This document shows positions 43,773 through 50,485 of a stretch of 50,485 nucleotides of DNA, one piece after another. Source of the DNA: Thermoflexales bacterium (GTDB lineage: Bacteria > Chloroflexota > Anaerolineae > J036 > Brachytrichaceae); assembly GCA_025056965.1 (NCBI GenBank), contig JANWVF010000003.1, forward strand, positions 1-50,485, in the 5' to 3' direction. The position numbers and the translations under genes were made by a program. Position 1 is the stretch's first letter. Each line of letters starts with the position of its first letter. Under the pieces are notes generated by a model. The model had not been told where the DNA came from. It searched no databases and saw nothing but the letters and a program-made list of their open reading frames with translations.

Positions 43773-44552
43773 ATGCGATTCAAGGATCAAGTCGCGGTGA
43801 TCACCGGCGGCGCCCAAGGACTAGGCGAAGCCTTTGCGCGGCGATTCGCCAGCGAAGGCGCGCGAGTGGTGATCATTGACCTGCAATGTGAGAAATGCGA
43901 ACAGCTTGCGGCGCAGCTCAGGCAGACGTATGCGATTGAGACGCTGGCAATTAGCGCGAACGTCGCCAACCCGGAAGCGATGCAGCACGCAGTGGACGGC
44001 ATCTGTCACGCATTCGGCCGGGTGGACATCTGGGTGAACAACGCCGGCATCTATCGCGGCACCCCTCTCGAGTGGCTCGACATGGACGAATGGAACTTAA
44101 TGATCGAGGTCAACTATACCGGCGTCTTTGTGTGCACTAAGGCCATCGCGCCGGTGATGAAGCGACAGCGCTACGGCCGCATCATCAACATGAGCAGCAT
44201 CGCTGGGCGCACCGGCTTTAAGAACAGCGTGGCCTATTGCAGCAACAAGGCCGCCGTGATCGGCCTGACCCGCGCGACGGCCATGGACTTGGCGCCGTTC
44301 GGCGTGACGGTGAACGCGGTCTGTCCCGGCTCGATCCTCACCGACATGCTGCGCCGAGTGGACGCCGAGATCTGTCGCAACGAAGGCTGGCCGATCGGCA
44401 CACACATCGCCCGCAAGGCAGAGCAAATCCCCATGGGCCGGCTGGGGACGCCCGAAGAGGTAGCCAGCGTCGTGGCCTTCTTGGCTTCGCCCGATGCCAG
44501 CTACGTCACCGGCCAGTCCATCGAGGTGGACGGTGGCGAGATCGTCGTTTGA
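43773..44552 (+). CDS. Classical short-chain dehydrogenase/reductase
   Basis: 259 residues. The cofactor motif TGGAQGLG is at 11-18, D36 at the end of strand 2 points to NAD(H) preference, NNAG begins at 89 and the catalytic residues S141/S142, Y155 and K159 (YCSNK) are intact. The C-terminal [13 protein letters not shown] is typical. It is similar in style to 3-oxoacyl-ACP reductase and glucose or sorbitol dehydrogenase members, but the substrate is unknown. It starts six bases after the SEDS-PBP gene. Confidence 0.93.
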   Translation: MRFKDQVAVITGGAQGLGEAFARRFASEGARVVIIDLQCEKCEQLAAQLRQTYAIETLAISANVANPEAMQHAVDGICHAFGRVDIWVNNAGIYRGTPLEWLDMDEWNLMIEVNYTGVFVCTKAIAPVMKRQRYGRIINMSSIAGRTGFKNSVAYCSNKAAVIGLTRATAMDLAPFGVTVNAVCPGSILTDMLRRVDAEICRNEGWPIGTHIARKAEQIPMGRLGTPEEVASVVAFLASPDASYVTGQSIEVDGGEIVV

Positions 44553-44559
44553 TTCATCG

Positions 44560-46923
44560 GTGATCGCGACGCAGACCGCACGACTACGCCGCCGCGACTT
44601 GGCGGCGCTGCTCCTTCTGGTCGCCATCGGGCTACTGCTCGGCGCGCTCAGCCGTAACATCCGCTTCGACGATCCTTTCATTACCTACCGCTTCGCTGCT
44701 AATTTGGCGCGCGGCCTAGGCTTCACGTTCAATCCCGGCGCCGCCGAGAATGCGCTGATCACGACCGCGCCGCTCTATGCGCTGTTGCTGGCCTTGCCGG
44801 CGGCGCTGGGGATGGACATCCCGACGGTCGGCCATGCGCTTGGCGTCGGAGGGTTAATCGGCGCAGCCTGCGCGCTATACATCATGGGCCGGCAGCACCG
44901 CGAGGATGCACTCGGCTTCGCCGCGGGCCTGATGTGCCTGACCTTCCCGCTGCTGTGGTTGACGGTCGGGTTCGAGACGCCGCTGTTCATCGCCGCTGCT
45001 CTGTGGTCGTTTGTGTGCGTGGACGCGCGCAAGCCGGCGTTGGCTGGGCTATTGGCCGGGATCGGCATCGGGCTGCGCGGCGATGGCACGATCGTCGCCG
45101 GACTGTGCGCGCTGTTCGCGCTGAAGCTCAACAACAGGCATAGCCTGCTCGAAACGATTCGACCGGCTGCTGCCTTGCTCACGGCCGCGGTGCTGGCCTA
45201 TGCGCCCTTAGCAGTCTTCCTGATCGCGCAATTCGGCTCGCCGATCCCTGCCACATTGCAGGTGAAGTCGGCGCAAGGCGCCTCGGGGCTGACCGGCTTC
45301 TATCCCGGCACGACCTTCGCCGAAGGTGCGTTGCTGTTAATCCAGGCCTATCTGCAACAGTCGGCGCTGTTCATCCTCATCCCCATCCTCGCCGGTTTGG
45401 GCGCATACCGCGCCGTCTGGCTGGGCATCGAGGCGGCGCACAAGCACGGCCTCGGCTGGCTTCGTGAACTGCCGTTCGGCATGCCGATCGCTTGGGCAAT
45501 CCTTCATTTCATCGGCTACTCCCTGCTGGGTGTAGCGCCGTATGGGTGGTATTACGCGCCGATCACCCCCGGCTTGGCCGGGCTGGTTGCGATCGGCATC
45601 GCCTGGGTCGCCTCGACGACGACGCATCCGCGGCGAACGGCGCAAGCGCTGGTTGCGCTGGCTGTCATCCCGTTGCTCATCGGCGACGTCAACATCATCC
45701 GTGTGCTGCAGGGCATGACCCCGCCCGATCCATCCGAAGTCGCGTCCAAGGCATTGCCGGAGACGAAGGTGGAAATCTACGAGCGCGTGGGGCGCTGGCT
45801 GAAGGCCAACACGCCGTCCGGCGCAACGATCGGTGTGACCGAGCTGGGTGTGATGAGCTACTATGCCGATCGGCCGGCGGATGATTTTCTAGGGCTAACG
45901 CAACCCTCCCGCTCGAGTGCCATTCGTCGCGGCGACTTCATCGGCGGCCTGCTGCGCACGCAGCCTGACTATCTGGCGCTGACGCACTTCAACGCGCTCT
46001 ACGACGCCAACCCGCAGGCGGACGACTGGTTTCGCGCCATTTACACACCGGTCGCCACTTTCAGCGATGCGCGCTTCTGGGGTTCGCCGATGACGGTATG
46101 GCGGCGCGTCGTCGCGCCGATCACGCCGGCGCTGATGATCGCCGAAGGCGCTTATGACCTCGGCCAGGGCTGGCAAGTGACGGGGATCGCCGTTAGCGCA
46201 CGTGAGGTGGTGACCACGACGCCGCTGATCGTGAGCGTGCGCCTAAAGGCCGGCTCACCAATGGGCAAGCGTGAGCTGCGCGTGCAGCCCATCGTCGTCC
46301 AACGCGGCGACGGCCTGCCGGTGCGCTCGCGCGTCATTCATACCGACTTGTTCTACCCGGGCGAAGAAGCTTGGTACGACTTCCCGATCATGCCCTACCC
46401 CGACGCGCGCAAAGGCGCCTACGATATCAGTGTGCGATGGCTGGACGGCGAGACAGAAGTAATCGCCGGGCGAATCAAGGTGCCGCTCGGCGAGACGCCG
46501 AGTGAGGATGCTCGCGTCATGCCGCTGAGCGGCGGCCTTGGCGTTGAGCTGCTCGACCGACTACCTGAAGCGTGCATCGGCGCAATCACGACCATTACGG
46601 TTCACTGGCGGGGAGGCAACCCACTCGCGACGGACTACAGCGCCTTCGTTCACCTGCGCGATGCTGCCGGCAACGTCGTTGCGCAACACGACGGCCAACC
46701 GCGCAACGGCAGCTATCCGACATCGGTCTGGTCACTCGGCGAGGTGATCCCCGACGGCCATGCAGTCGCCATCCCAGAGGGGATCGTGGCAGGCACATAC
46801 GTTATCGCAGTTGGCCTATACGATCCGCACACAGGTGAACGCCTGCGGGTGGATGAATCCCCGGCGCGCACGCCGGACGGCGCGGTGAGAATAGGCGAGA
46901 TCGCACTGAGGCGCTGTCCATGA
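44560..46923 (+). CDS. GT-C-like polytopic glycosyltransferase with C-terminal beta domain
   Basis: About 787 residues from a GTG seven bases after the SDR stop; the frame is open further upstream inside the SDR. The first membrane segment is followed by D37-D38 in FDDPFITYRFA and the FNPG stretch, a pattern seen in lipid-linked arabinofuranosyl/mannosyl transferases of the GT-C type. About ten hydrophobic segments reach to residue 390. The remainder is a soluble region with a periplasmic beta domain (about 530-787). It probably transfers a sugar from a polyprenyl phosphate donor at the outer face of the membrane. Donor and acceptor are unknown. Confidence 0.8.
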   Translation: MIATQTARLRRRDLAALLLLVAIGLLLGALSRNIRFDDPFITYRFAANLARGLGFTFNPGAAENALITTAPLYALLLALPAALGMDIPTVGHALGVGGLIGAACALYIMGRQHREDALGFAAGLMCLTFPLLWLTVGFETPLFIAAALWSFVCVDARKPALAGLLAGIGIGLRGDGTIVAGLCALFALKLNNRHSLLETIRPAAALLTAAVLAYAPLAVFLIAQFGSPIPATLQVKSAQGASGLTGFYPGTTFAEGALLLIQAYLQQSALFILIPILAGLGAYRAVWLGIEAAHKHGLGWLRELPFGMPIAWAILHFIGYSLLGVAPYGWYYAPITPGLAGLVAIGIAWVASTTTHPRRTAQALVALAVIPLLIGDVNIIRVLQGMTPPDPSEVASKALPETKVEIYERVGRWLKANTPSGATIGVTELGVMSYYADRPADDFLGLTQPSRSSAIRRGDFIGGLLRTQPDYLALTHFNALYDANPQADDWFRAIYTPVATFSDARFWGSPMTVWRRVVAPITPALMIAEGAYDLGQGWQVTGIAVSAREVVTTTPLIVSVRLKAGSPMGKRELRVQPIVVQRGDGLPVRSRVIHTDLFYPGEEAWYDFPIMPYPDARKGAYDISVRWLDGETEVIAGRIKVPLGETPSEDARVMPLSGGLGVELLDRLPEACIGAITTITVHWRGGNPLATDYSAFVHLRDAAGNVVAQHDGQPRNGSYPTSVWSLGEVIPDGHAVAIPEGIVAGTYVIAVGLYDPHTGERLRVDESPARTPDGAVRIGEIALRRCP

Positions 46924-47165
46924 CGGACTACCTGAGGAGGCCGCGCCGAGATCCACAGGCGGCGCGCCCATCGAACAACCCAAGCGCGGGCGAATCGCTG
47001 CCTATCACTTGTCGGGAGCAAAGGCACCCTTTAGCTTTCGGTCGCGCACTCCCAGACAGCACTGCATCCAAAATACCCGCGCATCGTGCATCCAAACCCG
47101 TCGCCTCGCCGGGACAAGAGATGTCCAGACCGGCAGGAAGCACACATAGCCCGTTTCGCTAGCCC
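46924..47165. other. Spacer between GT-C-like gene and TIM-barrel gene
   Basis: A 242-base stretch. An 80-codon frame starting in an ATGA overlap fills it almost exactly, but it lacks recognisable features, is rich in Arg, Pro and Ser, and looks like translated spacer. No strong hairpin or promoter was seen. Confidence 0.4.
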
Positions 47166-47990
47166 ATGGCAGTGATCTACACCGGCTACGCCGATTTCTG
47201 GTTCCTGGACTCACCGCTGCCCGAACGCGCGGCGCGGTTCGCCGCGCTGGGCATCCGTCACCTGGACGTGTGGGCCTGGCGCAGCAAAGGCACGTTGATG
47301 GATGAGTTGGCCGACGCTTGCCGAATGCATGGCTGTATCATCAACTCGACCTTCGACGAAGCCGGCGGCTCGCTGACCGATGCGCACGACCTGCCGCTGT
47401 GCCTAGACGCCTGGGCTGAGTCGCTGGAGCGCGCGCAGCGCTGGGGTGTGCAACACCTGTTCATGTTCAGCGAGCAGATCAACCCAGCGTCCGATACTCG
47501 GCTGCCGCACCTCCAAGGCCGCGTGAAGCCGCCTGCGCGCGACTACACGCCGCAGCAGAAATACGCCAACCTGTTGAACGGCGCGGCGCGGGTGATGGAA
47601 CTAGTTGAGAAGACGCCCGTCGTCGTGTGGTTCGAGGCGCTGAACACATACCATCTACACGGCGGAATCACCGTCAGCACGCACGAGCTGGCTGCCGACG
47701 TCGTGCGGCGGATCGGCCACCCGCAGCTCCGGCTGGCGTTCGACTGCTACCACCAGCAACGCACGGCCGGCAACCTCATCGCGGGGCTGCGCGATTGCTG
47801 GGGGCTATACGACAGCGTGCACATCGGCGACGTGCCGACGCGCCAAGAGCCGGGCACGGGCGAGATCAACTTTGCCGCCATCGCGCACGAGTTACGTCGG
47901 TTGGGCTTCGACGGCAAGATCGGCCTGGAGTTCTACCCTTCCTCCGGCGAAGCCAAGGCGCTGGCGATCGTGCGCGCCTTGTTCGGCTAA
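47166..47990 (+). CDS. Hydroxypyruvate isomerase-like TIM-barrel protein
   Basis: 274 residues of the xylose isomerase-like sugar isomerase/epimerase family. Metal-binding candidates are E in VVWFEALN, D in LAFDCYHQQ, H in VHIGDVPTRQEPGTGEINF and E in GLEFYPS. The RxEPGTGEI stretch matches hydroxypyruvate isomerases, though the true substrate may be another keto acid or sugar. The 242-base spacer before it holds no convincing gene. Its stop is followed within about 60 bases by the permease start. Confidence 0.88.
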   Translation: MAVIYTGYADFWFLDSPLPERAARFAALGIRHLDVWAWRSKGTLMDELADACRMHGCIINSTFDEAGGSLTDAHDLPLCLDAWAESLERAQRWGVQHLFMFSEQINPASDTRLPHLQGRVKPPARDYTPQQKYANLLNGAARVMELVEKTPVVVWFEALNTYHLHGGITVSTHELAADVVRRIGHPQLRLAFDCYHQQRTAGNLIAGLRDCWGLYDSVHIGDVPTRQEPGTGEINFAAIAHELRRLGFDGKIGLEFYPSSGEAKALAIVRALFG

Positions 47991-48048
47991 TGGACGGCGG
48001 GTCGCGAGCGCCCGCGTTCATTTGGCTTTCAGGAAGGCGGAGATAATC

Positions 48049-50481
48049 TTGGCAGTGTTTGCCCCCCGCTGGCGCAAGGTGATGCGCGACTTATGGCTGA
48101 ATAAGACGCGCACCCTGCTTGTCATCCTGTCCATCGCCGTCGGCGTGTTTGCCGTGGGCGCAGTGATCGGCGCGCGCACGATTCTGGCCCGCGACCTACA
48201 AGCGCAATACGCCGCTACGAACGAGGCCAGCATGAGCATCTCGGCGTCGGACTTGGACGAGCAATTCGTGCGCTCGATCGCGCGCATGCCGGAGGTGGCC
48301 GACGCACAAGGGCGCGCCATCTACGTCTTGCGCGTGCGGCTGGGGGAGTCGCGGAGCAATTTGATCCTCTACACCCACTGGGACTTCGACGACATCCGCC
48401 TGGATCGCTTCCGACATGAACAGGGCGCGCGCACGCCGCCGCGCCGCGAGATGCTGCTGGAGCGCAGCTCGCTGCGGCTTTTTAACAAGCAGATCGGGGA
48501 TACGTTGACCGTGGAGCTGCCGGACGGCAAGACGCGCGACATTCGCATCGCCGGCACGGTCTTCGACGTGAACGCGCCGCCGGTGAGCTTCGCCAATTTC
48601 GGCAGCGCCTACATTACGCCCGACACGTTGGAATGGCTGGGCTTCCCGCGCGCCTACACTCAGGTGCGCGTGCGTGTGGCCGAGAATCCTACCGACCGCG
48701 AGCACATCCAGCGCGTAGCCGACGCGATCAAGAAGCGCGTAGAAGACAGTGGGCGCACCTTCTTCGGCGCGAGCATCCCCCAATTGCCCGGCCAACACTA
48801 CGCTCATGACCAGATCCAGTCCTTGTCGCTCATCTTGGCAGCGCTTGGCGTGCTGGCGCTCTTCCTCAGCGCCTTCCTCGTCATCAACACGACCACCGCC
48901 ATCCTAGCCCAGCAGATCAAGCAGATCGGCATCATGAAGTCCATTGGCGCGCGCACGTCCCAGCTCACCGGCATGTATCTCACCAACGTCGCGGCATTCG
49001 GCGTGATCTCGTTGGTCGTCGCCATGCCGCTGGGTTCATTGGGCGCAGTCGGGCTGGTGAATTTCGTGGCCGGCTTGCTGAACTTCGACGTATTGACGCT
49101 CGTCCCGCCGCCCGATGTGTTGCTGGCGCAAGTCGCCGTAGGCATCGTGCTGCCGTTGCTGGCCTCGCTCGCACCCATCTCGACCGGCGTGCGGATCACC
49201 GTGCGCGAGGCGATCACCTCGACCGGCATCAGCGACGACACACCCGGCCACCATAACCCGCGCATAGACGCGCTCAAACAATGGCTGGCCAGCTTCGTCT
49301 TCATCGAGCGCTGGCTGTCGCGGCCGTTCCTGCTCTCGATCCGCAACACCTTTCGGCGCAAGGGCCGGCTGATGCTCACGCTGAGCACGCTCACCTTGGC
49401 CAGCGCCATCTTCGTCTCCGTGTTTACGGTGCGCGACTCGCTCAATCGCACGCTGGCCACTTCGCTGCGCTACTGGCAATACGACATCGAGGTCAACCTG
49501 CGCAACACCCATGGCGAGGACAAGGTGCTGAGCCAGATACGCCAGGTGCCTGGCGTCGTCTACGCGGAAGCATGGAGCACCGGCAGCGCGCGTCGGGTGC
49601 GCGAAGACGGCAGCGAGAGCCGCACCATCAGCGTAATCGCGCCACCGGCCGACAGTCGGCTGATCCAGCCGGTGATGATCCAGGGACGCTGGCTGTTGCC
49701 CGAAGACACGAATGCCGCCGTAATCAACGCCGACGTGCTGGCCGACGAGCCGGACATCCGCATCGGCGACACGATTGTGCTGAAATTCGGCACGCGCCGA
49801 GTGCCGGTGCAGGTCGTCGGCGTGACGCAGAGCGTGCTCACCGGCCAAATTCGCAACCCGCGCGTGCTGTATATGAACCTATCGGGGTATCGCAACGCGC
49901 TCATCACCGGCCGGCAAGTGAGCAACCTAGTCGTAGTCACCGAGAGGCACGACGCCGACTTCCAGCTGGAAGTCGCCCAGGCGATCGAGTCGCACTTCCG
50001 CGCCGTCAACATGCCGGTGGACACCACCGAGACGCTGAGCGAGCGGCGCGAGCAGATCACCTTCCAGTTCAACATCCTCATCATCTTCCTGCTGATCATG
50101 GCTGCCCTGCTGGCCGTTGTCGGTGGGCTGGGGCTGGCCGGCACGATGAGCATCAACGTGCTCGAGCGCACGCGCGAGATCGGGGTGATGCGCGCGATCG
50201 GCGCGAGCGACGGCGCCATCCGGCGCATCATCATCGGCGAAGGCATGGTGATCGGCGCGCTGAGCTGGGCGATCGGCATCGTGTTGGCATTGCCGATCGG
50301 CAAGCTATTGTGCGACGCGGTGGGCGAAGCCCTGCTACGCCGCACGCTGGACTTCGCCTACTCGCTGGAGGGCGTGGGGATCTGGCTGGTTGCGGTGCTG
50401 GCCGTAGCGGCTGCCTCCAGCTTTTTGCCGGCCTGGCGCGCCTCACGGCTCACCGTGCGCGAAGTGTTAGCTTACGAGTAG
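48049..50481 (+). CDS. ABC transporter permease with two FtsX domains
   Basis: About 810 residues. The best start is the TTG at 48049, six bases after GGCGGAG; the frame stays open further upstream over the TIM-barrel gene. Membrane helix 1 (about 20-40) is followed by an extracellular MacB-type domain, three helices of a first FtsX domain (about 255-400), a second helix and extracellular domain, and a second FtsX domain ending with LPAWRASRLTVREVLAYE. This double-FtsX architecture belongs to type VII ABC transporters that move lipoproteins, peptides or lipids, or transmit force across the membrane. The ATPase partner is not in the window and may lie just downstream. The stop lies four bases before the window end. 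Confidence 0.9.
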   Translation: MAVFAPRWRKVMRDLWLNKTRTLLVILSIAVGVFAVGAVIGARTILARDLQAQYAATNEASMSISASDLDEQFVRSIARMPEVADAQGRAIYVLRVRLGESRSNLILYTHWDFDDIRLDRFRHEQGARTPPRREMLLERSSLRLFNKQIGDTLTVELPDGKTRDIRIAGTVFDVNAPPVSFANFGSAYITPDTLEWLGFPRAYTQVRVRVAENPTDREHIQRVADAIKKRVEDSGRTFFGASIPQLPGQHYAHDQIQSLSLILAALGVLALFLSAFLVINTTTAILAQQIKQIGIMKSIGARTSQLTGMYLTNVAAFGVISLVVAMPLGSLGAVGLVNFVAGLLNFDVLTLVPPPDVLLAQVAVGIVLPLLASLAPISTGVRITVREAITSTGISDDTPGHHNPRIDALKQWLASFVFIERWLSRPFLLSIRNTFRRKGRLMLTLSTLTLASAIFVSVFTVRDSLNRTLATSLRYWQYDIEVNLRNTHGEDKVLSQIRQVPGVVYAEAWSTGSARRVREDGSESRTISVIAPPADSRLIQPVMIQGRWLLPEDTNAAVINADVLADEPDIRIGDTIVLKFGTRRVPVQVVGVTQSVLTGQIRNPRVLYMNLSGYRNALITGRQVSNLVVVTERHDADFQLEVAQAIESHFRAVNMPVDTTETLSERREQITFQFNILIIFLLIMAALLAVVGGLGLAGTMSINVLERTREIGVMRAIGASDGAIRRIIIGEGMVIGALSWAIGIVLALPIGKLLCDAVGEALLRRTLDFAYSLEGVGIWLVAVLAVAAASSFLPAWRASRLTVREVLAYE

Positions 50482-50485
50482 GCGC

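Noticed and set aside
46920-47162. 80-codon frame in an ATGA overlap filling the spacer before the TIM-barrel gene
   Set aside because: Composition is Arg/Pro/Ser-rich with no domain, helix pattern or conserved-looking motif; it reads like translated spacer.
1-50485. tRNA, rRNA, CRISPR array, insertion sequence or prophage
   Set aside because: No clover-leaf-like genes, regularly spaced repeats, transposase or phage proteins were seen on either strand.

Overview
The window is a GC-rich chromosomal segment from an anoxygenic phototroph. The bacteriochlorophyll a genes, the two PucC-type carriers and the Chloroflexota-style secreted proteases together suggest a phototrophic Chloroflexota, plausibly the Anaerolineae type ('Candidatus Roseilinea'-like). 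That placement is an inference from gene content and style; there is no rRNA in the window to confirm it. No tRNA, rRNA, CRISPR array, transposase or phage gene was seen.

Layout. (1) Positions 3-1046, plus strand: an enolase-superfamily enzyme cut by the window edge. (2) Positions 1059-10413, minus strand: aldehyde dehydrogenase, lipoprotein HtrA protease, two-domain ALDH16-type dehydrogenase, flavin monooxygenase, LutC-like protein, TauE/SafE permease and an unknown secreted beta-rich protein. (3) Positions 10428-28586, minus strand: a long, nearly gapless bacteriochlorophyll superoperon. Read 5' to 3' it is a small membrane ORF, pucC-like 2, bchF, bchI, bchD, a SAM methyltransferase, pucC-like 1, bchH, bchC, bchX, an unknown membrane protein, bchY, bchZ and an ICMT-like methyltransferase. 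A palindromic operator-like site and candidate promoter lie upstream (about 28595-28653). A strong intrinsic terminator or attenuator hairpin (28136-28181) sits just before the first pucC-like gene. (4) Positions 28807-40331, minus strand: two very large secreted subtilisin-family proteases sharing a C-terminal tail motif, followed upstream by an NmrA/SDR-like protein (40548-41210). (5) Positions 41325-50481, plus strand: a SEDS glycosyltransferase fused to a degenerate penicillin-binding-protein domain, a short-chain dehydrogenase, a GT-C-like membrane protein, a hydroxypyruvate-isomerase-like TIM barrel and a double-FtsX ABC permease.

How the genes work together. BchI, BchD and BchH form the Mg-chelatase that commits protoporphyrin IX to bacteriochlorophyll. 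BchX, BchY and BchZ reduce ring B of chlorophyllide; BchF hydrates the 3-vinyl group and BchC oxidises the resulting 3-hydroxyethyl group. The PucC-family proteins probably handle pigment or light-harvesting assembly. The reaction-centre genes (puf), bchLNB, acsF/bchE, bchG and bchP are not in this window, and bchM is not recognisable, although the operon methyltransferase is a candidate for that step.

The most unusual points are: a 94-residue C-terminal tail on BchX that looks like the FtsQ C-terminal domain; the unknown membrane protein wedged between bchX and bchY; a repeat-built in-frame insertion in bchC; the hairpin terminator ahead of the superoperon; and the SEDS-PBP fusion that has lost its SxxK serine and lysine.
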